Shown here: one piece after another, positions 18,600 to 26,981 of the stretch | Layout: each line of letters opens with the position of its first letter | Position numbering within the stretch: position 1 is the stretch's first letter | DNA from: Bacillota bacterium | GTDB taxonomy: Bacteria; Bacillota; Clostridia; Lachnospirales; Lachnospiraceae | DNA: 64,000 bases | Direction of reading: 5' to 3' | Assembly: GCA_023395555.1 (NCBI GenBank) | Contig: JAEWYQ010000017.1 | Location: 32,201 to 96,200, forward strand | The notes under the pieces: generated by a model | Database searches by the model: none | Seen by the model: only the letters and a program-made list of their open reading frames with translations | Told to the model about the DNA's origin: nothing | Translations under genes and position numbers: made by a program

Positions 18600-19004
18600 T
18601 TGTATCGAAAATCCGTACTCATATTTTGATGAGTGGTTTGTATAAATATAGAAATATGTATAATAAATATGAATTGTATTTTGAGAAGCTAGATATGGGG
18701 TGAAAATAATTAAGTATAGAAAATAAAATATTTAATTAGTAAGGTGTTGATATAAGGTTTCGGAATAAAATTAAGCAATAGTACGGTGTAAATGGGGAGG
18801 AGTGTTACAAATAGTTCCTTTTTGATTAACGATATGCACAAAGTGCACAAAAAGTCTTTGATAGGAAGACAAATGAAAGCCATACAAAATACTTTTTTGA
18901 TATTTTTTGATATTTTTGTTGCAATCTTTGACTTTATATATTACAATGGGTAAAGATTTCAATAGAAGGCATTATTAAATATGAATAAGGATGGTGTAAA
19001 AGCT
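18600..19004. other. AT-rich intergenic region
   Basis: About 400 bases without a supported gene, clearly more AT-rich than the flanks. It holds a short inverted repeat TGCAC-AAA-GTGCA near 18835 that could be an operator, and the promoter of the next gene. No structured RNA or mobile element could be recognised. Confidence 0.6.
18919..18947 (+). promoter_or_regulatory. Promoter for aminotransferase gene
   Basis: TTGCAA (18919-18924), a 17-base spacer and TACAAT (18942-18947), with AT-rich sequence around it. Confidence 0.55.
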
Positions 19005-20201
19005 ATGGCGTTATCATTATCAAAAAAGGCTCAGGCGGTGAAGCCTTCATCTACCCTGGCAATAACGGCAAAGGCCAAGGAACTCATGAGTAAGGGAATC
19101 GACGTTGTTGGATTTGGTGCGGGGGAACCGGATTTTGATACTCCGGATAATATCTGTGATGCAGCGATTAAAGCAATCCATGATGGATTTACAAAATACA
19201 CACCCGCAGAGGGTACCCTGGAGCTTAGGAAGGCGATTTGCGATAAGTTCCTGAGTTTCAACAAGATAAGCTATGAGCCGAGCCAGATCGTGGTAAGCAA
19301 CGGCGGAAAGCATTCCTTAACCAATATCTTTGAAGCAATCTGCAATCCTGGAGATGAGGTAATTATTTTATCTCCCTATTGGCTGAGTTATCCGGAGATT
19401 GTTAAGCTTGCTGATGGTGTGCCCGTATTTGTCCGGGGAGAGAAAGCCAACCATTATAAGGTGACCGCGGCTCAGATTGAGGCGGCCTGCACCGATAAGA
19501 CAAAGGCGCTGATCCTGAACTCACCCAGCAATCCCTCCGGCATGATCTATAACCGCGAGGAATTGGAAGCAATTGCAGAGCTGGCGGTAAGGAAGGACTT
19601 TTATGTTGTGTCTGATGAGATGTATGAGCATCTGATCTATGAAGGAGAAGCCATCAGTATCGCTTCCCTGGGCGAGGAAATATATAAGCGTACCATTACC
19701 TGCAGCGGTGTGGCGAAGAGTTATTCCATGACCGGCTGGAGAATTGGCTTTACCGGCTCCTCGAAGGAGATTGCCAAGCTGATGGGAAGCGTACAGAGTC
19801 ATCAGACCTCCAATCCCAACTCCATTGCCCAGAAGGCGGCTCTGGAAGCAATTACCGGTCCTCAGGAATCGGTATATAAGATGCATGCCGAGTTTAAGAG
19901 GAGGCGTGATTTCATGGTCACGAGAATTGGTGAGATTAAGAATATCTCCGCTTTAACACCCCAGGGCGCATTCTATATGTTTGTAGATATCAGCAAGCTG
20001 CTGGATAAGGAGTATAATGGCGAGAAGGTACAGGATGTGGACCGGCTGGCAAAGATTCTCATCGAAGATTACAATGTGGCTGTCATTCCCTGTGCAGACT
20101 TTGGATTTGCAGATCATATCCGTCTGTCCTACGCTATTTCCATGGAGAAGATCCAAAAGGGGCTGGATAGAATAGAAGCTCTGGCTGAGAAGCTGGGATA
20201 A
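19005..20201 (+). CDS. Class I pyridoxal-phosphate aminotransferase (aspartate type)
   Basis: About 398 residues of fold-type I aminotransferase, close to the AspB subgroup that moves the amino group of aspartate to 2-oxoglutarate. The N-terminal SSTLAITAKAKEL, the GAGEPDFDTP substrate loop, NSPSNPSG and the PLP lysine in GVAKSYSMTGWRIG are present. The ATG at 19005 has AAGGATGGTG upstream; the ATG at 18981 would add eight residues and has a weaker site. Exact substrate cannot be set by sequence alone. A bidirectional-looking terminator follows. Confidence 0.85.
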   Translation: MALSLSKKAQAVKPSSTLAITAKAKELMSKGIDVVGFGAGEPDFDTPDNICDAAIKAIHDGFTKYTPAEGTLELRKAICDKFLSFNKISYEPSQIVVSNGGKHSLTNIFEAICNPGDEVIILSPYWLSYPEIVKLADGVPVFVRGEKANHYKVTAAQIEAACTDKTKALILNSPSNPSGMIYNREELEAIAELAVRKDFYVVSDEMYEHLIYEGEAISIASLGEEIYKRTITCSGVAKSYSMTGWRIGFTGSSKEIAKLMGSVQSHQTSNPNSIAQKAALEAITGPQESVYKMHAEFKRRRDFMVTRIGEIKNISALTPQGAFYMFVDISKLLDKEYNGEKVQDVDRLAKILIEDYNVAVIPCADFGFADHIRLSYAISMEKIQKGLDRIEALAEKLG

Positions 20202-20224
20202 CAGAAAGTTAATCCTATGATAAC

Positions 20225-20274
20225 AAAAAGGTTCGTCCCCATCACATGGTGTAAGCTGGGGGACGGACCTTTTT
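20225..20274 (+). terminator. Intrinsic terminator after aminotransferase
   Basis: AAAAAGGTTCGTCCCC (20225-20240) pairs with the segment 20258-20274, which ends in a T-run. The A-run on the left could also stop transcription from the other side. Confidence 0.85.
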
Positions 20275-20283
20275 GGATTAATT

Positions 20284-20313
20284 TTGACATCCGAATCCTA
20301 ACTGTGTTAAAAT
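20284..20313 (+). promoter_or_regulatory. Promoter for proC
   Basis: TTGACA (20284-20289), an 18-base spacer and TAAAAT (20308-20313), 51 bases before the proC start. Confidence 0.65.
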
Positions 20314-20364
20314 ATAGAATGAAGTAGAATTATAAATAAAAAACCGAGGAAAGAGGGAAATAAT

Positions 20365-21168
20365 ATGGCATTATTTGGATTTGTCGGAGCCGGAAATATG
20401 GGATATCCGTTGATTAAGGCCGCGAGCACGGCCTTTGGTAAGGATGAGGTGGTCTTTACCGATACTTCACCTCAGCGCTGTGAGTTTGTTGCAAAGGAAA
20501 CGGGAGCGTCTTTTTTTGAAGACAGTCTGGAAACAGTCAGACAATGCCGCTATCTGGTCCTGGTAGTGAAGCCTCAGTTTTTTCCTCAGGTCTTGAACCA
20601 GATTAAGGATACCGTTTCGTCGGATCAGATTATTATCTCCATTGCAGCCGGGGTTTCCATTGCAGATATCAGGGGGATTCTGGGCGAACAGATTAGAATC
20701 GTAAGAGCCATGCCGAATACTCCTGCGCTGGTGAACCTTGGGATGACCGGTGTCAGCTATTCCAAAGAGGCTTTCAAGGAAGAGGAGCTTCTTGTGATGG
20801 ATCGTTTCTTCCGCTCTTTCGGAAAATATGAGGTATTTGATGAGAGCTTGATGAACGCCGTAGTCTGTGCCAATGGAAGCTCTCCCGCCTACGTATATCT
20901 CTTTATTGAAGCGCTGGCGGACAGTGTGGTTGCCCGGGGTATTCCAAGGGATAAAGCCTATGTGCTGGCGGCCCAGACGGTAATGGGAGCCGCCGCCATG
21001 GTTCTGGAGACCGGCGAGCATCCCGGCAGGCTGAAGGATCAGGTATGTTCTCCGGGAGGAACCACCATAGCCGCCGTGAAGGCTTTAGAAGAGCACGGAC
21101 TTCGCAATGCAGTCATGAAGGCCACCGATGCCTGCTATGAGAGAGCGGTGGAGATGAGTAAAAAATAA
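20365..21168 (+). CDS. proC: Pyrroline-5-carboxylate reductase
   Basis: A 267-residue enzyme that reduces pyrroline-5-carboxylate to proline, the last step of the pathway begun by ProB and ProA upstream. It has the N-terminal GFVGAGNMG dinucleotide motif, the VRAMPNTPALV segment, and the C-terminal QVCSPGGTTIAAV signature. AGAGGGAAA precedes the ATG. It has its own promoter and is therefore regulated apart from proBA. Confidence 0.95.
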   Translation: MALFGFVGAGNMGYPLIKAASTAFGKDEVVFTDTSPQRCEFVAKETGASFFEDSLETVRQCRYLVLVVKPQFFPQVLNQIKDTVSSDQIIISIAAGVSIADIRGILGEQIRIVRAMPNTPALVNLGMTGVSYSKEAFKEEELLVMDRFFRSFGKYEVFDESLMNAVVCANGSSPAYVYLFIEALADSVVARGIPRDKAYVLAAQTVMGAAAMVLETGEHPGRLKDQVCSPGGTTIAAVKALEEHGLRNAVMKATDACYERAVEMSKK

Positions 21169-21290
21169 GAGGAATGCTGTGCGAGTCATTGTTATGTTAA
21201 CAAGAGGAGCAATGACAAAGGCTGAATAGCCGGATTTATTAAAAAAATAGGGAGGGTGCTGCATTGGTCGGCATCCGGCTGGAGGAAATT

Positions 21291-21824
21291 ATGATCCCAT
21301 ACAAGAGATTGAGAAGAGACCTGGTGCATCAGGGAAGAATTATCGATTATTACAGCGATACCATTGAGATTAACCAGGGTAAGACTACTACCTTTGATTT
21401 TATCAATCACAAGGGGGCATCTGCCATGGTGCCCGTGGATGACCAGGGGAAGATTCTTATGGTACGCCAATACCGCAATGCGGTTGACAGCTATTCCCTG
21501 GAGATTCCCGCAGGGGGCTTAAATCCGGGAGAGGATAATGAAACCTGTGCCATCCGTGAATGCGAAGAAGAGACAGGTTATAAGGCAGGAGAGGTGCATC
21601 ATCTGATTGATGTCTATACCACAGTTGCCTTCAGCAATGAGAAAATCTGCATCTACTATACCACGGGAATAACCCCCTCAAAACAGAATCTGGACGAGGA
21701 TGAATTCGTTACCATTGAGCGCTATTCCCTGGAGGAGCTGACCCGGATGATACTGGACGGGGAGATCAAGGATGCCAAAACGGTGGCAGCCCTGCTGGCC
21801 TACCGGGCTAAAACCGGACAGTAG
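21291..21824 (+). CDS. Nudix hydrolase, ADP-ribose pyrophosphatase type
   Basis: About 177 residues with an exact Nudix box (the GG of PAGGLNPGE, then RECEEETGY), spanning roughly residues 80-105, and the MVRQYR segment typical of ADP-ribose pyrophosphatases (NudF). It probably splits ADP-ribose to AMP and ribose-5-phosphate. GGAGGAAATT lies directly before the ATG at 21291; a TTG at 21264 with GGAGGGTG is an alternative start adding nine residues. It is followed by spoIIM after 185 bases. Confidence 0.85.
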   Translation: MIPYKRLRRDLVHQGRIIDYYSDTIEINQGKTTTFDFINHKGASAMVPVDDQGKILMVRQYRNAVDSYSLEIPAGGLNPGEDNETCAIRECEEETGYKAGEVHHLIDVYTTVAFSNEKICIYYTTGITPSKQNLDEDEFVTIERYSLEELTRMILDGEIKDAKTVAALLAYRAKTGQ

Positions 21825-22009
21825 CTATATATTATAGGTTCTTCAGGCAAATCGGCAATGCTTGTTCTAATTTCTGCCCTGCCTCATATGATATAATAAA
21901 AACGTGGCAGCATGATGGAGCTTGTTTGAATCATGCGAAGGGAGAGGAAGACCGGGAACAGGTTTGCTGTTCCTGACCGGAGGCTCTCTGATGACGGGCA
22001 GGTAGGAGA

Positions 22010-22621
22010 ATGAAGCGGTTAAAATTACAGATTGGCCGCCCTGGTGTAATTCAGGCGGCGATAATACTGATGATTATTGGTCTGATCCTTGGGATAGTCT
22101 GTGCCAATATGTTCCGGGGGAACTTTACAAAGCAATTGCAGATATATGAAGGAAATGTATTTGCCAGAATCGTGGGCAGTGAGATTAATTACGCGGGGCT
22201 TTTCCGGTACGTGCTGGGGAATAATTTCGGTGATTTTATTCTGTTCTGGCTGCTGAGTCTCACTATTCTGGGCATACCATATATGACCTATAAAATTGCC
22301 TCTTTTGGCTTTTTTACCGGTTTTTTCATCTCGGCAGTCACCATGGAATATGGAATCAAGGGCTTTTTGCTGGTTCTGGCATACGTCTTTCCCCATGGGC
22401 TGCTGTATCTTCCCATTGCCCTCATCTGTCTGCACAGGGGCTTTCGTCTGTGCCGGGAGATCTACCAGTCGGGGCATACCAGCCTGAAAGCTCTGGCAGG
22501 GGCGGTTAAGACAAGCCTTCCTGTTATTGTACTGCTGGCAGTCGCACTGGTTTTTGCCAGCTTTCTGGAGGCATATCCGGGAGCATTTTTCCTTAAGAAG
22601 GCTTTGGGATTATTCCTGTAA
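22010..22621 (+). CDS. spoIIM: Stage II sporulation protein M
   Basis: A 203-residue integral membrane protein with about five hydrophobic helices and the family segment LFWLLSLTILGIPYM. In Bacillus SpoIIM works with SpoIID and SpoIIP in septal peptidoglycan removal and engulfment. Its place just ahead of a xerD-like gene matches the common Firmicute order. The nearest purine-rich sequence (GGGCAGGTAGGAG) is close to the ATG. The leader contains two hairpins (21910-21936 and 21955-21973). It is good evidence that the organism sporulates. Confidence 0.85.
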   Translation: MKRLKLQIGRPGVIQAAIILMIIGLILGIVCANMFRGNFTKQLQIYEGNVFARIVGSEINYAGLFRYVLGNNFGDFILFWLLSLTILGIPYMTYKIASFGFFTGFFISAVTMEYGIKGFLLVLAYVFPHGLLYLPIALICLHRGFRLCREIYQSGHTSLKALAGAVKTSLPVIVLLAVALVFASFLEAYPGAFFLKKALGLFL

Positions 22622-22663
22622 TTCAGCAACAATCCAACTGATACATAGCGAAGGAGGGGTACC

Positions 22664-23545
22664 TTGGAACAATTGATCTCCGGTTTTCTGCAATATCTCC
22701 GGGAGGTGAAGTGTGCATCGGATAATACGCTGCAGGCCTATCAGAATGATTTGAAAAAACTTCGCCTTTTCCTGGAGAGGCAGGGAATCCATTCCGTTGA
22801 TAAAATCAGCGAGACAAATTTGAATTCCTATATCCTGAGCTTGGAGAGGGATGGCTTATCCCCTGCATCGGTGTCCAGAAACATTGCCGCAATGAAGGCA
22901 TTTTTCCTGTATCTCATTAAGCACCGGCTGCTTCAGAGTGATCCCTCGGAGCGGATGAAGCCCCCCAGAGTACAGAAAAAAGCCCCCGGTGTGTTGAAGA
23001 TGGATGTGGTTGACCGTCTGCTGCTTCAGCCGGACGGCCGGACAAAGAAGGGAATCAGAGACAGGGCCATGCTGGAACTGCTGTATGCCACCGGGATTAA
23101 GGTATCTGAATTGATTGCCCTGAAGCAGGAGGATGTGAATCTGACCTCCGGATATATTACCTGCGGGGAAAGGCGGGAGCGCAATATTCCTTTCGGGAAG
23201 ACGGCCAGAGAGGCTCTGGAGGCCTATTTGACAATCAGGGAGGAAGCCTTTGCCGGGAAGGAGAAGGAAAGCCGGTTCCTGTTTTTGAATTCCTCAGGAG
23301 AGGCCCTGACCCGGCAGGGATTGTGGAAGCTTCTGAAGGCCTATGCAAAGCAGGCCGGTATGGAGGAGGTCAGCCCTAATTCCCTCCGGCATTCCTTTGC
23401 CGCGCACATGCTGGAGAACGGAGCGGATCTCGGCAGCGTTCAGGAGTTTCTGGGCCATGCTGATATCGCCACAACTCAATGGTATCTCAACAACGGCGCT
23501 AAAAACAGCCGTGAGGTATATATGAATACACATCCCAGAGCCTAG
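22664..23545 (+). CDS. XerD-like tyrosine recombinase with altered active site
   Basis: A 293-residue protein with the core-binding domain (1-100) and catalytic domain (110-290) of XerC/XerD recombinases, which resolve chromosome dimers at dif. Arg242, His265 (LGHAD) and the nucleophile Tyr274 are in place. Three other expected residues are changed: the ATGLRVSEL arginine is Lys146, the beta-hairpin lysine aligns with Gly168, and the SPHxLRH histidine is Asn239. Activity may be reduced or lost, or another Xer protein may pair with it. GAAGGAGGGG precedes the TTG start. Gene order next to spoIIM is that of a genuine xerD. Confidence 0.85.
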   Translation: MEQLISGFLQYLREVKCASDNTLQAYQNDLKKLRLFLERQGIHSVDKISETNLNSYILSLERDGLSPASVSRNIAAMKAFFLYLIKHRLLQSDPSERMKPPRVQKKAPGVLKMDVVDRLLLQPDGRTKKGIRDRAMLELLYATGIKVSELIALKQEDVNLTSGYITCGERRERNIPFGKTAREALEAYLTIREEAFAGKEKESRFLFLNSSGEALTRQGLWKLLKAYAKQAGMEEVSPNSLRHSFAAHMLENGADLGSVQEFLGHADIATTQWYLNNGAKNSREVYMNTHPRA

Positions 23546-23619
23546 GGTATGGTTTCAACCATAATCATATCATATAATTAATCAGACAGTCATAACAGCA
23601 CACCGGCGTCTTATATCCT

Positions 23620-24648
23620 TTATAGAGTGTCGGCAATGGCATAGATCAATTTCTCGGAGGCATCCCAGCCGAGGCAGGGATCGGTAATGGATTTCCCGTA
23701 AACATGCTCGGTCACCTTTTGGGAGCCTTCTTCAATATAGCTTTCGATCATAACCCCCTTAACCATGGAGGCGATTTCGGCGGAATGTCTGCGGCTGTGC
23801 AGCACCTCCTTGACGATGCGGATCTGCTCCAGGTACTGCTTGTTGGAGTTAGCATGGTTGGCATCCACAATGATGGCCGGATTCACCAGGTTGCGCTCAT
23901 TGTACATGGATGCCAGAAGATTCAGATCCTCATAGTGATAGTTAGGGATAGACTGGCCGTGCTTGTTAACGGCACCCCGGAGAATCGTATGGGCCAGAGG
24001 GTTGCCGGAGGTGTTCACCTCCCAGGTGCGGTACAGAAAGGTATGCCTTGCCTGGGCGGCAACAACGGAATTAAGCATAACGGAGAAATCTCCGCTGGTG
24101 GGATTCTTCATGCCTGCGGGAACGTCCATGCCGCTGATGGTCAGCCGGTGCTGCTGATCCTCCACGGAGCGGGCACCCACGGCAACATAGGAGAGAATAT
24201 CTTCTACATAGGGCCAATTTTCAGGGTAGAGCATCTCGTCTGCAGCGGTGAGGCCGCTTTCCGCAATAGCACGAAGATGCATCTTACGCATGGCAATCAG
24301 ACCTTCCTGAAGATCCGGTTCCTTCTCCGGGTCCGGCTGGTGCACCATTCCCTTGTATCCTTCGCCCGTGGTTCTGGGCTTATTCGTATAAATTCTTGGA
24401 ATCAGTATCACCTTATCCCTAACCTTATCCTGAACCCTTGCCAGGCGGGAAATATAATCACATACCGCATCCTCGTTATCCGCGGAGCAGGGGCCGATAA
24501 TTACCAGAAATTTATCAGAATCGCCGGTGATAACGTCTTTTATTTGCTTATCCCGCTCCTTTTTGCAGAGAACATCCCGGGCGGGCATGGGATATGCCCT
24601 GGCCAGTTCTTCCGGCGAGATAACCTCTTTTATGAATTGAAAGCTCAT
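23620..24648 (-). CDS. aroF: 3-deoxy-7-phosphoheptulonate synthase (type I)
   Basis: A 342-residue DAHP synthase joining phosphoenolpyruvate and erythrose-4-phosphate at the entry to the shikimate pathway. The type I signatures GPCSADNED, KPRTTGEGYKG, the catalytic-site DANHANS and the MIESYIEEGSQ segment are all seen. The type resembles AroF/AroG/AroH; which aromatic amino acid inhibits it cannot be read from the sequence. GAGGAG precedes the ATG on the minus strand. It is transcribed against its neighbours. The symbol is a family label. Confidence 0.92.
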   Translation of the reverse strand: MSFQFIKEVISPEELARAYPMPARDVLCKKERDKQIKDVITGDSDKFLVIIGPCSADNEDAVCDYISRLARVQDKVRDKVILIPRIYTNKPRTTGEGYKGMVHQPDPEKEPDLQEGLIAMRKMHLRAIAESGLTAADEMLYPENWPYVEDILSYVAVGARSVEDQQHRLTISGMDVPAGMKNPTSGDFSVMLNSVVAAQARHTFLYRTWEVNTSGNPLAHTILRGAVNKHGQSIPNYHYEDLNLLASMYNERNLVNPAIIVDANHANSNKQYLEQIRIVKEVLHSRRHSAEIASMVKGVMIESYIEEGSQKVTEHVYGKSITDPCLGWDASEKLIYAIADTL

Positions 24649-24678
24649 AGTCTTAAATCTCCTCGTTTTTTGTGTATC

Positions 24679-24707
24679 ATTTTATCCTTTTTTTCTACAT
24701 TCGTCAA
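24679..24707 (-). promoter_or_regulatory. Promoter for DAHP synthase gene
   Basis: On the minus strand TTGACG (24707-24702), a 17-base spacer and TAAAAT (24684-24679), about 30 bases before the start codon. A small palindrome TTCCTG-TTTG-CAGGAA (24716-24731) lies just upstream of the -35 box. Confidence 0.65.
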
Positions 24708-24860
24708 TCACATAATTCCTGTTTGCAGGAAAACGGCCTAAAACAGCATAAAATCAAAGATAGATGCATAATGAATGCATGGAAGGGTTATAGTTCAATC
24801 TGCGGCAGGGAGAAGACGGAACTGTATCCTTAAAAGATAATTCTGACTGGGGGCTGGGAT

Positions 24861-25448
24861 ATGAAAAAATGCCGTGGGACCAAGGAGGGAGCCTTACGTC
24901 GTTTTCTGGGGAAGTGCGTCGTCATAAGCATTTCCTTACTTATTATTTTTCAGCTGCTGTATGAGCATTCCTCTGTGTTTTACCGGGTCAATAATGTGTT
25001 TCTCAGGCGGGCTACCGTCAATGCGCATTTGAATGAGAATGATCTGTATCTGCTGAAGGGAGAGGAATTTCATCTCTATGTTATTGCATTGAATCAAAGA
25101 GTTTCTTTTTCTTCCACTAATTTCTGGGTTGCGGGAGTTAATTTTAACGGGCGGGTCTTCGGTTATCAGACGGGGCATTGCTTTATACTGGCAAAGGTGG
25201 ATGATCAGATATTGAAATGCCGGGTTCATGTGATGGACATCAGCAAGGAGAAGCTGAACCTGAAGGTCGGCGGCGCCCACCGCCTCCGAATCCATGGAAG
25301 CAATTCCTTTGTGCGGTGGAAAAGCTCCAATCCGGAGGTGGCCACCGTCAATATGTTCGGAAAGGTGAAGGCCAAAAAGCGGGGGCGGACTGTAATATCC
25401 GCTAAAATTAAGGGGAAAACCTTGCGATGTGAGGTAAGGGTGAAATAA
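24861..25448 (+). CDS. Exported protein with bacterial Ig-like domain
   Basis: A 195-residue protein with a membrane anchor or signal at about 17-38 and a C-terminal BIG2-type immunoglobulin-like domain (about 115-195) with the usual WKSSNPEVATV and GKVKAKKRGRTVIS strands. A degenerate first Ig-like repeat may occupy 60-115. BIG2 domains act as surface spacers or adhesins. Its role is not known. The ribosome binding site before the ATG is weak (GGGGGCTGGG). It is 79 bases before a DD-carboxypeptidase gene. Confidence 0.65.
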   Translation: MKKCRGTKEGALRRFLGKCVVISISLLIIFQLLYEHSSVFYRVNNVFLRRATVNAHLNENDLYLLKGEEFHLYVIALNQRVSFSSTNFWVAGVNFNGRVFGYQTGHCFILAKVDDQILKCRVHVMDISKEKLNLKVGGAHRLRIHGSNSFVRWKSSNPEVATVNMFGKVKAKKRGRTVISAKIKGKTLRCEVRVK

Positions 25449-25527
25449 TAAGACAATTTATCATAGGATTGGTCTAAAATCCGAGAGCCTGGATTAAAAT
25501 AGTAATAATACTTTTTTTGGAGTCATT

Positions 25528-26790
25528 ATGAAAAAAATTATTGCAGTGGTCCTGCTGTGTTCCATGCTTCTTGCCCTGCCCGCCGTCGGAGTAGTGAATG
25601 CACAAGATGTGCAAATTCGAAATACCGCAATCGCACAGGGAAAGTCTACCGCACCAAAGAAGGAAGGAGATGCCATCACAGTTTCGGCGACAGCCTCCGT
25701 GCAGTTGGACATGGCGTCACGTTCTGCAGTATTAATAGAAGGTTCTACCGGAACTGTTATTTTCGACAAGAATAAGGATGAGAAGCTCCGGCCTGCCAGC
25801 ATTACCAAGATTATGACCTTATTGCTGATTTTTGAAGCTCTGGAGGCGGGGCAGATATCCCTCACGGATGAGGTCAGCGTGTCCGAATATGCCGCATCCA
25901 TGGGCGGTTCCCAGGTATACCTGGAGCCCTTCGAGGTGCAGGATGTGAATACCATGATCAAATGCATCAGCATTGCCAGCGCCAATGATGCCTCGGTTGC
26001 CATGGCTGAGAAAATAGCCGGCTCCGAGGAGGAGTTCGTCGCGCGGATGAATGAACGGGCAAAGGAACTGGGCATGAACAGTACGCATTTTGTAAATTGC
26101 TGCGGCCTGGATGTGGATAATCACTACACCTCCGCCTATGACGTGGCGCTGATGTCCAGGGAGCTGATTATGAACCACCCTCAGATCAGTGATTATTCCA
26201 CGGTATGGATGGATACTATTACCCATACCACGAGAAAGGGCACCAGTGAGTTCGGTCTGACCAACACCAATAAGCTGATCAAATTCTATGAGGGTATCAC
26301 CGGTTTGAAGACCGGCTCCACCAGTCTGGCGAAGTATTGCCTCTCGGCTACGGCAAAGAAGGGGAATATGAATCTGATTGCGGTCATCATGTCGGCCCCG
26401 GATACAAAGACCAGATTTATGGAAGCGTCAAAGCTTTTAAACTATGGCTTCGCCAATTACAGCATCTTTACCGATAATAATTCGGATACGGTGCTGGAGC
26501 CGGTGAAGGTCAGCCGCGGGGTGGCGGATACCGTGAAGGGAAGAGCCGCACAGGAATTCTCCTATCTTTGTTCCAAGGGGAAGAGTGCGGATGGAATTCG
26601 CAAGGAGGTGGCGCTCTATGAGAAGGTGGAGGCGCCGGTTACCCAGGATTCCAAAATCGGAGAGATTGTTTATTACCACGATAAGGAGAAAATCGGAACG
26701 GTCGATATTCTGGCGGCGGAAGCAGTGGATAAAGCAGGCTGGAAGCATTATTTTGTAAAAGTCATAAAACGGCATTTTATTGGAAAATAA
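25528..26790 (+). CDS. D-alanyl-D-alanine carboxypeptidase (S11)
   Basis: A 420-residue exported serine peptidase of the DacF/PBP5 group that trims the terminal D-Ala from peptidoglycan stem peptides. It has a signal peptide (1-25), the SxxK motif SITK at 91-94, SAN at 151-153 and KTG at 261-263. The C-terminal 100 residues form the beta-rich PBP5-type tail. TTGGAGTC precedes the ATG. A second S11 enzyme is at 38170. The DacF/DacB subtype is not resolved. Confidence 0.9.
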   Translation: MKKIIAVVLLCSMLLALPAVGVVNAQDVQIRNTAIAQGKSTAPKKEGDAITVSATASVQLDMASRSAVLIEGSTGTVIFDKNKDEKLRPASITKIMTLLLIFEALEAGQISLTDEVSVSEYAASMGGSQVYLEPFEVQDVNTMIKCISIASANDASVAMAEKIAGSEEEFVARMNERAKELGMNSTHFVNCCGLDVDNHYTSAYDVALMSRELIMNHPQISDYSTVWMDTITHTTRKGTSEFGLTNTNKLIKFYEGITGLKTGSTSLAKYCLSATAKKGNMNLIAVIMSAPDTKTRFMEASKLLNYGFANYSIFTDNNSDTVLEPVKVSRGVADTVKGRAAQEFSYLCSKGKSADGIRKEVALYEKVEAPVTQDSKIGEIVYYHDKEKIGTVDILAAEAVDKAGWKHYFVKVIKRHFIGK

Positions 26791-26804
26791 GAGGCCCCGG
26801 AAGG

Positions 26805-26850
26805 AACAGGCAAAAAGCTATCAGCGAAAGCTCTTAGCTTTTTTCCTGTT
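26805..26850 (+). terminator. Intrinsic terminator after DD-carboxypeptidase
   Basis: Arms 26805-26820 and 26835-26850 pair with one mismatch, with six T in the right arm. Confidence 0.8.
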
Positions 26851-26870
26851 TTACTGCAAGAAATGTCAGG

Positions 26871-26899
26871 TTGACATCGGAAAGCGGAACTAGTATAGT
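26871..26899 (+). promoter_or_regulatory. Strong promoter for metallophosphoesterase operon
   Basis: A perfect TTGACA (26871-26876), a 17-base spacer and TATAGT (26894-26899), 82 bases ahead of the start codon. It may also drive scpA and scpB. Confidence 0.75.
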
Positions 26900-26981
26900 T
26901 AATAGGTACGATATCCGGTCCCCTTCAGGGGAAGGATAATCGCGCAGGAGATAATCGAACAGGAACAGAGAGGAGCCGGGT

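Noticed and set aside
23704..24741. A 345-residue open frame on the plus strand opposite the DAHP synthase gene
   Set aside because: It lies antisense to a clearly conserved enzyme, and its translation has no recognisable domain.
24649..24860. A T-box or other riboswitch in front of the DAHP synthase gene
   Set aside because: The expected leader is only about 30 bases from the mapped promoter to the start codon, too short for a riboswitch.
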